DNA of 6,915 nucleotides, taken from NCBI GenBank assembly GCA_013815405.1, contig JACDGF010000113.1:1-6915 (forward strand), written 5' to 3'. Shown here piece after piece: positions 1 through 5,238 of the stretch. Below the pieces are notes generated by a model, which had not been told where the DNA came from, did no database searches, and saw only the letters and a program-made list of their open reading frames with translations. This DNA is from Caulobacteraceae bacterium. GTDB lineage: Bacteria; Pseudomonadota; Alphaproteobacteria; Caulobacterales; Caulobacteraceae. How positions within the stretch are numbered: position 1 is the first letter of the stretch; the number at the start of each line of letters is the position of its first letter. The translations under genes were made by a program, and so were the position numbers.

Positions 1-159
1 GCGGCGAACAATGCGGCGACCTCCGCCAACAACGCCGCCGCCGCCAACAACGCCGCCGCCACGACCGCCATGGACGCCGCCGCCTCGGCCAAGAACTCGG
101 CCGCGGACGCGTCCAAGAGCGCCAGCGACGCGGCCACGGCGGAGCCCGCCAAGAAGTGA
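1..159 (+). CDS. Alanine-zipper protein, C-terminal part (possible Lpp/OprI-like lipoprotein)
   Basis: Frame 1 is open from the window edge to a TGA at 157-159 and gives 52 residues, mostly Ala with Asn, Ser, Asp and Lys. Ala recurs at spacings of 3-4 (for example SANNAAA, TAMDAAA, SAKNSAA, DASKSAS), which is an alanine-zipper or coiled-coil pattern. The chain ends in AEPAKK. Lpp and OprI murein lipoproteins are short helical coiled coils whose C-terminal Lys can be joined to peptidoglycan, so an envelope-tethering role is plausible. The N-terminus, where a signal peptide and lipobox would lie, is outside the window, so lipoprotein status cannot be seen. It could instead be the Ala-rich tail of a histone-like or other low-complexity protein. 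I trust the reading frame more than the function. A perfect 12-base palindrome, GCGGGCGCCCGC (161-172), lies just after the stop. Confidence 0.7.
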   Translation, partial: AANNAATSANNAAAANNAAATTAMDAAASAKNSAADASKSASDAATAEPAKK

Positions 160-232
160 GGCGGGCGCCCGCGACGGCGCCGGAGGGACGTGCTAGTCTG
201 CCGATCGACGCCCACTTCCCAAGGAGGTCGAG

Positions 233-544
233 GTGACCCGGCTCGTCAAGATCCTCTGCGCCGTCGCTGTCCCGCTCGTTCTGGCGGCCTGCGCGGCGGG
301 CACGCCCGAAGCCCACCAGGCCGCCGCCGGGGGTGTCGTCTCCCAGTTGGTGCTGGGGTTCTGGCACGGGATCATCGCTCCGCTGACCCTGTTGGTTGAG
401 GTCGTGCGCAAATTCGCGCCGGGGGTCCTGCCCTGGCCCTGGCGGCTCTATGAGACGGGCAACGCCAGCGTCGCCTATGACGTGGGATTCTATTTCGGCC
501 TGGCGGGCGGGCCGACCGTGCTGTGGTCGCGCTGGCGGCGCTAG
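233..544 (+). CDS. Small predicted lipoprotein with hydrophobic FWHG-x-IAP segment
   Basis: This is a 103-residue protein starting at GTG 233. An AAGGAGG ribosome-binding site lies at 221-227, five bases upstream, which fixes the start. The N-terminus is a type II signal peptide: Arg3 and Lys6, a hydrophobic core, and a lipobox LAAC with the modified Cys at residue 20. Ala at the next position is compatible with transfer to the outer membrane rather than retention in the inner membrane. After an Ala/Gly-rich linker there is a hydrophobic stretch (about residues 35-57) containing FWHGIIAP, then a Tyr/Gly-rich stretch (DVGFYFGLAGG) and a basic Trp/Arg end. This arrangement resembles small uncharacterised bacterial proteins in which a W-H-G-x-IAP helix is followed by a Y-x-x-GF motif. 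That resemblance is from memory and the function is unknown. The next gene starts 39 bases downstream on the same strand. Confidence 0.85.
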   Translation: MTRLVKILCAVAVPLVLAACAAGTPEAHQAAAGGVVSQLVLGFWHGIIAPLTLLVEVVRKFAPGVLPWPWRLYETGNASVAYDVGFYFGLAGGPTVLWSRWRR

Positions 545-583
545 CTGGGCGGCTTTTCCGCCCCCGGACATGCGGGCGGCGCG

Positions 584-1198
584 GTGGGCGTAACTGAACC
601 GGCGCAGGGACCGGCATGGGTCATCGGCCAGAACGTCCCCTGGTCGGTGGCCTGGAGCGGCGAAACCGCCTTCGCCCTGCGCCGCTCACGGGATTTTCCG
701 GGCATGACCGAGGTCAGCCAGGTCGAACGGCCGGGCGTGGGCGAGCCGCTGTTCGCCGCCGTCCATGTGGACCGCCATCGTCGGGGCATGGTGGAGGGGC
801 TGTGCCACGTCTGCGGGCGCCCGACGCTCAAGCGCGACCGCTGGTTGTTCCCGGTCGCGTCGGGCGGCTTCGTCACCCTGCACGACGGCGCGCTGGGGTA
901 TGGCTGCAACGTCCCGCCTCTGCACAAGGCCTGCGCCCTGCGCGCCGGGGCGCAATGCCCCCATCTGAGCCATCTGGACGAGGCGCCGACGCCTTGCCCG
1001 GCGGAAGAGGGCCGCCTGATCCATCGCACAGACGTCGTCCCGGGCATGGAGGCCCTGGCGGCGACCTTTCCGCCGGGGCTCGAAGTCGTGTTTTCCTGCT
1101 ATCGGCTCTACGGGCCAGCGTTCACCCGCCGCGTCCAGGCCCTGCGCCGCGCGTGGGACCGCGCGACCCTGGCGCGGCGGCGGGGGAGCATGGCCTAG
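584..1198 (+). CDS. Cysteine-rich protein of unknown function, possible zinc-binding module
   Basis: This 204-residue soluble protein has no signal peptide and no membrane segment. The frame opens after a TAG at 542-544. GTG 584 is the best start, because the peptide from residue 12 (WVIGQNVPWSVAW) already looks like folded coding sequence and the next in-frame ATG (704) would remove it. No strong ribosome-binding site precedes GTG 584, so the gene may depend on translation of the lipoprotein gene 39 bases upstream. The centre carries CHVCGRP (Cys74, Cys77), then Cys108, then PPLHKAC (His114, Cys117) and QCPHL (Cys125). Paired Cys-x-x-Cys with later Cys/His ligands suggests a small zinc-knuckle fold. 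It recalls unnamed actinobacterial and alphaproteobacterial proteins in which a CxxCG segment is followed by a PP-x-C-x-x-C-type segment. The C-terminus is Arg-rich. I do not recognise a named family. Confidence 0.75.
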   Translation: MGVTEPAQGPAWVIGQNVPWSVAWSGETAFALRRSRDFPGMTEVSQVERPGVGEPLFAAVHVDRHRRGMVEGLCHVCGRPTLKRDRWLFPVASGGFVTLHDGALGYGCNVPPLHKACALRAGAQCPHLSHLDEAPTPCPAEEGRLIHRTDVVPGMEALAATFPPGLEVVFSCYRLYGPAFTRRVQALRRAWDRATLARRRGSMA

Positions 1199-1223
1199 CG
1201 AGGGTTGCTTTCGCCGAGTCGCC

Positions 1224-1272
1224 TGGGTCGCGGCTCTCTGCTCCGCTTCGCTCCGCGACGGCCGGGATGACG
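1224..1272. repeat. REP-like dispersed palindromic element
   Basis: The stretch combines a GTCGCGG/CCGCGAC inverted repeat (1227-1233 and 1253-1259, 19-base loop) with a short direct repeat GCTCCGCTTCGCTCCGC and the tail GCCGGGATGAC. Read on the minus strand, it begins with GTCATCCCGGC and ends near GACCCAGG. That is the style of the dispersed intergenic repeats common in Caulobacter-like and other alphaproteobacterial genomes. It sits between converging genes, a usual place for such elements. Only one copy is in the window, so dispersal is from general knowledge and not shown here. Confidence 0.5.
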
Positions 1273-1291
1273 GTGGTTGTCGTATGGCGGG

Positions 1292-1335
1292 AACGTTCCC
1301 GGCTGGAGGGCGAATGCACTCCAGCCGGGACGTTT
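1292..1335. terminator. Strong hairpin between converging genes (after sedolisin copy A)
   Basis: AACGTTCCCGGCTGGAG (1292-1308) pairs with CTCCAGCCGGGACGTT (1319-1334) around a 10-base loop, giving a stem of about 16 pairs with one bulged T. It lies 20 bases beyond the stop of the minus-strand sedolisin gene and 93 bases beyond the stop of the plus-strand gene ending at 1198, so it could serve both directions. A short TTT follows on the plus strand. No T-run follows on the minus strand, so an intrinsic terminator is likely but not certain. It could also protect mRNA 3' ends. The same hairpin follows the second sedolisin gene. Confidence 0.6.
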
Positions 1336-2665
1336 CGTCCGGTTTCGAGGCCGCTTAGAAGGCGTCGACGCCGTGGGGGGTGCCAAGGCCGGTGGGACCG
1401 TCGTAGCCGACCTGGGCGTTGCACCAATAGGAGAACGGGCAGGTTCCGTTGGCGCCGACGGTCACGTCGTACAGCTTGTTGGTGTGGGCGTAGGGATCGC
1501 TGGCGTAGTTCACCGGGCCGCCGTTGACGCCGTAGACGCCGCCGATCAGCGGGGCCGAGACGCTGGTGCCGCCGAAGACCAGCCAGCTGGAGCCGCCGCC
1601 GCCGTTCGGGCCGTAGACGGCCACGCCAGTGGCCGGATCGGCCACCGCCGAGACGTCGGCCTCCATGCGCTTATGGCACTTTCTGTCGGTCTGCCACGCC
1701 GGCTTGGGGAAGAAGCCGCTGCAGCCGCTGCCCGTGCCCCGCCAGACGGTCTCGGTCCAGCCCCGGGCGCCGCCGCTGCGGACCAGGTGGGTGCCGCCCA
1801 CCGCGACGACGTGGTCGGAAGTGGCCGGGAACTGTGCGCCGTAGCCGCTGTCGCCGGTGCTCGCCGTGATGGCGACGCCCGCATGGTTGTAGTGGGACTC
1901 GAAGCTGGATCCGCCGGACTCGCCGCCGCCATAGCTGTTGGAGATGACGTGGGCGCCCTTGCCGGCCGCCGTATCCACCGCCGCGGCCAAGTTGCCGAAG
2001 GTGTTGGAGTCGCCCTCGACGAGGATGATCGTGCAGTCCTCGCAGATGGCGCTGGCCATGTCGAGGTCCAGGGCGGTCTCCTGGGCCCAACCGACGTTGT
2101 CGGGCGGGTAGTTCTTCTTCTTGCCATTCTGGTTGTACTTGGTGAAGCAGCCGTTGGCCGTGGTGCACGCCGGCAGGCCGAAGGTCGAGCGATAGACCGC
2201 CAGGTCCGACTCCGCGTTCTTGTAGCCGAAGGCGTCGACGATCGCGATGATCGTGCCCGGATTGCCTGAAGTGACGATCTTATAGGCCGAACGCAGGTCC
2301 GCGGGGCCGTAGCCCGAGGGCAGGTTCGGCTTGACGAAGCTGTTCACGATGGCGCGGCCGGCGCTGTCGGTCACCACATGGGCGTGGCAGCGCGCTCTCT
2401 CCCGCGCGGTCTCGGGGCATACCGAGGTGTGGAACGTATTCCCCGACCGTTCGACGACCCGGGCGGATGCGAGCGACGCTCCGGCCAGGACCATTCCGGC
2501 GGACACCAGGCCCACCGACACAGCACGATGCATGTTTCTTTCCTCCCCCATCTCACGGCGAAGCTCAGGGAATAGGGTCGCCCCGTCCACCGCCCTCTGG
2601 GACTTTCCGGCGCGCTCTTTGCCACGGCGCGGGCGCCCTGGCCAATGCATTTTGTCGTGATCGGG
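1298..2665 (-). repeat. Tandem duplication unit A (hairpin, sedolisin gene, leader)
   Basis: This is one of two adjacent direct repeats of about 1.38 kb. Matching landmarks are offset by 1380-1386 bases: hairpin CCCGG at 1298 and 2680, catalytic-Ser codon region at 1548-1587 and 2928-2967 (identical over 40 bases), start codon at 2531 and 3917, and the upstream GTGATCGGG at 2657 and 4041. Homology therefore extends beyond the gene on both sides. Confidence 0.85.
1355..2533 (-). CDS. Secreted sedolisin-family (S53) serine-carboxyl peptidase, copy A
   Basis: This is a 392-residue exported endopeptidase. ATG at 2533-2531 is chosen over longer in-frame starts because GGAGGA lies seven bases upstream and a Sec signal peptide follows directly: MHRAV, a hydrophobic core, then ASA with probable cleavage after Ala24. 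The catalytic domain starts near residue 74 (GYGPADLRSAY). Sedolisin active-site residues are visible: Glu152 and Asp156 in ETALD, oxyanion Asp228 in STGDSG, and nucleophile Ser324 in GGTSVSAP. LYDV (Asp356) and GYDGPTGLGTP (Asp378) match the C-terminal calcium site. Only about 50 residues separate the signal peptide from the catalytic core, so the usual long activation propeptide is missing. Ten cysteines (39, 49, 123, 129, 164, 167, 271, 286, 365, 371) suggest disulfides in the exported protein. It is the second gene of a tandem pair, 201 bases after copy B. No clear -35/-10 pair is seen, so it may be co-transcribed or have an unrecognised promoter. Confidence 0.93.
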   Translation of the reverse strand: MHRAVSVGLVSAGMVLAGASLASARVVERSGNTFHTSVCPETARERARCHAHVVTDSAGRAIVNSFVKPNLPSGYGPADLRSAYKIVTSGNPGTIIAIVDAFGYKNAESDLAVYRSTFGLPACTTANGCFTKYNQNGKKKNYPPDNVGWAQETALDLDMASAICEDCTIILVEGDSNTFGNLAAAVDTAAGKGAHVISNSYGGGESGGSSFESHYNHAGVAITASTGDSGYGAQFPATSDHVVAVGGTHLVRSGGARGWTETVWRGTGSGCSGFFPKPAWQTDRKCHKRMEADVSAVADPATGVAVYGPNGGGGSSWLVFGGTSVSAPLIGGVYGVNGGPVNYASDPYAHTNKLYDVTVGANGTCPFSYWCNAQVGYDGPTGLGTPHGVDAF

Positions 2666-2677
2666 GCGAAACGGCCC

Positions 2678-2713
2678 GTCCCGGCTGGAAGACGAATGCG
2701 TTCCAGCCGGGAC
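2678..2713. terminator. Hairpin between the two sedolisin genes (after copy B)
   Basis: GTCCCGGCTGGAA (2678-2690) and TTCCAGCCGGGAC (2701-2713) form a perfect 13-pair stem with a 10-base loop, 21 bases past the stop of sedolisin copy B. It is homologous to the hairpin at 1292-1335. The loop-proximal pairs differ between copies (GAG/CTC there, GAA/TTC here), yet pairing is kept. No T-run follows on the minus strand. It may end or attenuate transcription between the genes, or stabilise the upstream mRNA. Confidence 0.55.
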
Positions 2714-4049
2714 GTTCGTCGGGTCTCGAAGCCTCTAGAAAGCCTGGACGCCGTCGGGGGTCCCCAGGCCGGTGGGGCCGTCATAGCCTTTGACCGCGTT
2801 GCACCAGTAGTTGAACGGGCAGGAGCCGTTGCTGCCCATCTTGACATCGTGCAGCTTGTCGGTGTGGGCATAGGGGTCGCTGCCATAGATCACCGGTCCG
2901 CCGTTCACCCCGTAGACGCCGCCGATAAGCGGGGCCGAGACGCTGGTGCCGCCGAAGACCAGCCAGCCGGAGCCGCCACCACCGGTGGGGCCATAGACCG
3001 CCACGCCGGTCAGGGGGTCGGCGACCGCCGAGACATCCGCTTCCATGCGCATGTGGCACTTCTTGTCGGTCTGCCATGCCGGTTTGGCGAAGAGATCGCT
3101 GCAGCCGCTGCCGGCGCCGGACCATGCGGTCTCCGTCCAGCCGCGGGGAACGGTGGTGTCCTTCCTCAAGTGGGTGCCGCCCACCGCGATCACATGCGGC
3201 GAGGTGGCCGGGAATGCGATCCCATAGCCGCTGTCGCCGGTGCTCGCGGTGACCGCCACGCCGGGGTGGTCGTAGTGCGATTCAAAGCTGGCGCCGCCGG
3301 ACTCGCCGCCGCCGTAGCTGTTGCTGATCACATGGGCGCCCTTGCCCGCCGCCGTGTCGACCGCCAGGGCCAGGTTGCGGAAACTGTTGGAGTCGCCCTC
3401 GACCAGAATGATGCTGCAGTCGGGGCACATGGCGCTGGCCATGTCGAGGTCGAGCGCCGACTCCTGGGCCCAGCCGGTGTCATCCGGCGGATAGTTCTTC
3501 TTCTTGCCCTTCTGGTTGTACTTGGTGAAGCAGCCGTTGGCCGTGGTGCAGGGGGGCAGGCTGTAGGTCGAGCGGTAGACCGCCAGATCCGCCTCGGCGG
3601 CGGCATAGCCGAAGGCGTCGACGATGGCGATGATCGTGCCGGGATGGCCTGTACCGGTGACGCTATAGGCCGAGCGCAGATCCGCGGGGCCAAAGCCGAA
3701 GGGGACCTTCCGATCCGGGCTCACCCGGTTGACCAGGGCGCGGCCGGAGCTGTTGGTCACCACATGGGCGTGGCAGCGCGCCTTTTCCCGCGCGACCTGT
3801 GGGCATACGGAGACGTGATAGGTGTCGCCCGATCTCTCGACCACCCGGGCCGAAGCGACCTGCGCGCCGGCCAGGGCCATTCCGGCGGACAATAGGCCCG
3901 CCGACAAACTGCGATGCATGTGCTCTCCTCCCCCATTTCGCGGCGAAGCTCAGGGTATGGGGTCGCCCCGTCCGCCGCTCCGTGAGACTTTCAAGGCGCT
4001 CCTTGCCATGAGGCGCGCGCCATGGCCACCGCATTTCGCCGTGATCGGG
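2680..4049 (-). repeat. Tandem duplication unit B (hairpin, sedolisin gene, leader)
   Basis: This is the second direct repeat, abutting unit A with only about 14 bases between the shared ends. The upstream leader matches that of unit A (CCCTGAGCTTCGCCG on the minus strand, then an A/G-rich GGGGGAGGA ribosome-binding site). Similarity fades about 20 bases before the tRNA-Ala 3' end. The copies differ at many scattered positions, so the duplication is not very recent. Confidence 0.85.
2735..3919 (-). CDS. Secreted sedolisin-family (S53) serine-carboxyl peptidase, copy B
   Basis: This 394-residue paralogue of copy A aligns with it end to end, with only small length differences near residue 70 and in the loop around residues 252-258 (RKDTTVPRG here, VRSGGARG in copy A). 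ATG at 3919-3917 has a GGAGG site seven bases upstream and opens a Sec signal peptide ending ASA near residue 24. Active-site residues are Glu153 and Asp157 (ESALD), Asp229 (STGDSG) and Ser326 (GGTSVSAP). The C-terminal calcium motif (LHDV, GYDGPTGLGTP) is kept, and so are all ten cysteines, including CPDC (165-168) just after the Glu/Asp helix. As in copy A, there is no room for a full propeptide. It should be an intact extracellular or periplasmic peptidase. Family members usually work at acidic pH, but the substrate cannot be read from sequence. It lies 151 bases after the tRNA-Ala gene on the same strand and is first of the pair. Confidence 0.93.
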   Translation of the reverse strand: MHRSLSAGLLSAGMALAGAQVASARVVERSGDTYHVSVCPQVAREKARCHAHVVTNSSGRALVNRVSPDRKVPFGFGPADLRSAYSVTGTGHPGTIIAIVDAFGYAAAEADLAVYRSTYSLPPCTTANGCFTKYNQKGKKKNYPPDDTGWAQESALDLDMASAMCPDCSIILVEGDSNSFRNLALAVDTAAGKGAHVISNSYGGGESGGASFESHYDHPGVAVTASTGDSGYGIAFPATSPHVIAVGGTHLRKDTTVPRGWTETAWSGAGSGCSDLFAKPAWQTDKKCHMRMEADVSAVADPLTGVAVYGPTGGGGSGWLVFGGTSVSAPLIGGVYGVNGGPVIYGSDPYAHTDKLHDVKMGSNGSCPFNYWCNAVKGYDGPTGLGTPDGVQAF

Positions 4050-4070
4050 TTCAAGTCGGCGCCCGCCCGG

Positions 4071-4146
4071 TGGTGGAGCCGAGGGGAATCGAACCCCTGA
4101 CCTCCTCATTGCGAACGAGGCGCTCTACCATCTGAGCTACGGCCCC
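4071..4146 (-). tRNA. tRNA-Ala, anticodon CGC (codon GCG)
   Basis: The minus strand folds into a 76-base cloverleaf with an encoded CCA end. The acceptor stem GGGGCCG/CGGCTCC contains the G3-U70 wobble pair that is the alanine identity element. The D arm has GCTCAGATGGTAGAGC. The anticodon stem CCTCG/TGAGG closes a TTCGCAA loop with CGC at 4113-4111. The T arm is AGGGGTTCGATTCCCCT. It reads the GCG codon, which is frequent in this GC-rich genome. A promoter lies just upstream and the sedolisin pair is downstream on the same strand. Confidence 0.97.
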
Positions 4147-4170
4147 CGCGCCATCGGCCGGAGAGCGCGG

Positions 4171-4200
4171 GACATAGGGGGCGGTCGGAGGCGGTGTCAA
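4171..4200 (-). promoter_or_regulatory. Probable promoter of the tRNA-Ala gene
   Basis: On the minus strand, TTGACA (4200-4195) is followed after 18 bases by TATGTC (4176-4171). Read as CTATGTC, it fits the alphaproteobacterial housekeeping pattern TTGAC, then CTA-T/A-A-like, better than the E. coli -10 consensus. The -10 box ends 24 bases before the first tRNA base, leaving a short 5' leader. Confidence 0.65.
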
Positions 4201-4277
4201 GAATGGGCGCCGCCGCGCGCCTTGCCATGCCCCGGCCCCGCCGATACGAGACGGCTCGGCAAAGGCAAGACCCGCTC

Positions 4278-4610
4278 ATGCACGCCCTGATCGACTTCAC
4301 CCAGTTCGTCGTCAAGACCCTGCTCACCCTGATCGTGTGGGTAGTGGTGGCCTATGCGATCATGAGCTGGCTGGTCAGCTTCGACATCGTCAACCTGCGC
4401 AACCGGATCGTCTACCGCATCTCGCGGTTTTTGGAGGCGGTCGCCAACCCCTTGCTGCGGCCGTTCCGCCGGTTCGTGCCGACCCTGGGCGGGATCGACT
4501 TTTCGCCGATCATCCTCTTCATCCTGATCGGGGGCCTCCAGCGCTATCTCCTGCCGGCCTTTTTCGCCTGGCTGCATCGGCTCGCGGGCGGCGGCCAGAT
4601 GGGGGTATAG
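4278..4610 (+). CDS. yggT: YggT family membrane protein
   Basis: This 110-residue integral membrane protein has two predicted helices, at about residues 10-33 and 75-98. They are joined by a cytoplasmic-type basic stretch carrying the family signature: NPLLRPFRR (57-65), then [11 protein letters not shown] (68-78). Length and layout are typical of alphaproteobacterial YggT. ATG 4278 is preferred over GTG 4194, because the longer form would add 28 basic, low-quality residues before the conserved start ([10 protein letters not shown]). Only a weak AAGG lies upstream of ATG 4278. The exact role is unsettled: YggT proteins have been linked to osmotic-stress tolerance, and their homologues to chloroplast or cell-division membrane organisation. 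The gene diverges from the tRNA and converges on the DUF5681-like gene, with a 32-base gap. A weak TTGCCA/TACGAG pair (4222-4250) could be its promoter. Confidence 0.9.
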   Translation: MHALIDFTQFVVKTLLTLIVWVVVAYAIMSWLVSFDIVNLRNRIVYRISRFLEAVANPLLRPFRRFVPTLGGIDFSPIILFILIGGLQRYLLPAFFAWLHRLAGGGQMGV

Positions 4611-4642
4611 GAGGGCCCGCCCGAGACGGCCGAACCGTAGAT

Positions 4643-4951
4643 TCACCGTTGTTTACGGTGGGCCGCGGGTGAAGTGGCCGTCGTCGCCGGGGAATCGGCG
4701 TCGAGGTCGGCCCGGTCGCTCTCGACGCCCTGGTCCGCCAGGCGAGCGAGGAAGGCGAAGTAGGCGGGCAGGTGGGCGAAACGCAGCCCCTCGAACACCT
4801 GCTCCTTGTTGGCCTCGAAGTCCGCGAGTATGGCCGCGGCCACGCGTTGGGACATCTGGTTGCGCGATCCCAAGGGCCGGCCGGGATTTCCCGGCCCGAA
4901 GCGGCCGTCGGGGTGACGCGCCGGGGGCGGCCCGGCGGAAATGTCTTTCAT
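4643..4951 (-). CDS. Small DUF5681-like protein
   Basis: This is a 102-residue protein with ATG at 4951-4949 and GAGG seven bases upstream. Near the N-terminus is GRFGPGNPGRPLGSRN (residues 16-31), the Gly/Pro/Arg motif of DUF5681-type proteins. A predicted helical part follows (about 33-75: AAAILADFEANKE, then LPAYFAFLARLAD). The tail after residue 76 is acidic and then Thr/Ala-rich, and looks disordered. Relatives occur in alphaproteobacterial chromosomes and next to phage terminase genes, where a DNA-binding or packaging-adaptor role has been suggested. No phage genes are visible here, so this is probably a chromosomal orphan. It has a near-consensus promoter of its own. A CACCGT/ACGGTG inverted repeat (4644-4660) overlaps the stop codon. 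Confidence 0.85.
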   Translation of the reverse strand: MKDISAGPPPARHPDGRFGPGNPGRPLGSRNQMSQRVAAAILADFEANKEQVFEGLRFAHLPAYFAFLARLADQGVESDRADLDADSPATTATSPAAHRKQR

Positions 4952-5238
4952 GGATGATCCTCAAAAAAGGGAGCGAAGAGCGGGGTGACCGCTGGGAACA
5001 TATAGCGAACTATTTGCATTCTGTCAAGTCCGCGACGGAGCGCGGGCGGTCGAGCCAACGGCCGGCCGGCACGACCTCGAGGGGCCGATGGGAACAAACC
5101 CCCGGGGAAGGATCGTTTAGGAGGCCCGCCACGAAAGTTTAGATCCTGTTGCAGCGACCGTTAGATCCGCTCGTCCAAGAGAGGCCCAAGACGCCCGGCG
5201 CGGGGCGAGCGGGCCAGTCCGCAGGCGGGGGCGCCCGC
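4952..5238. other. Divergent intergenic region between DUF5681-like gene and AsmA gene
   Basis: These 287 bases hold the DUF5681 promoter on the left. A TTTAGGAGG at 5116-5124 looks like a ribosome-binding site but is not followed by a credible start: the next codons read to a TAG at 5140. I see no clear plus-strand -35/-10 pair for the AsmA gene and no RNA gene. Confidence 0.5.
4999..5027 (-). promoter_or_regulatory. Near-consensus sigma-70 promoter of the DUF5681-like gene
   Basis: On the minus strand, a perfect -35 TTGACA (5027-5022) is followed by a 17-base spacer and TATATG (5004-4999), or CTATAT one base earlier. The spacer and -10 are unusually A/T-rich for this genome. Predicted transcription starts near 4992 and gives a leader of about 40 bases. 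A short ATAG-CGAA-CTAT inverted repeat (5002-5013) overlaps the -10 box and could be an operator, though it is short enough to be chance. Confidence 0.75.

Noticed and set aside
161..172. Perfect palindrome GCGGGCGCCCGC after the Ala-zipper gene as a terminator
   Set aside because: It has almost no loop and no T-run, and such palindromes are expected by chance at this GC content.
616..1527. 303-codon plus-strand frame overlapping the cysteine-rich gene
   Set aside because: It is Arg/Pro-rich without recognisable domains, crosses the REP-like repeat and hairpin, and runs antisense into the sedolisin gene.
1277..2269. Plus-strand open frames of 330 and 416 codons (1277-2269 and 2645-3895) opposite the sedolisin genes
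   Set aside because: They resemble each other only because the sedolisin genes are duplicated. Their Ala/Gly/Val/Arg composition is that of antisense frames, and the minus strand carries the active-site motifs.
4071..4146. tRNA-Ala as an integration (att) site for a mobile island
   Set aside because: No integrase gene and no second copy of the tRNA 3' end is visible in the window. The neighbouring duplication stops before the tRNA.
4644..4660. CACCGT/ACGGTG inverted repeat as a terminator between yggT and the DUF5681-like gene
   Set aside because: The stem is only six pairs, overlaps the stop codon and has no T-run. It is too weak to call.
5116..5142. Small open frame after TTTAGGAGG upstream of the AsmA gene
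   Set aside because: No ATG, GTG or TTG follows at usable spacing before the TAG at 5140-5142.
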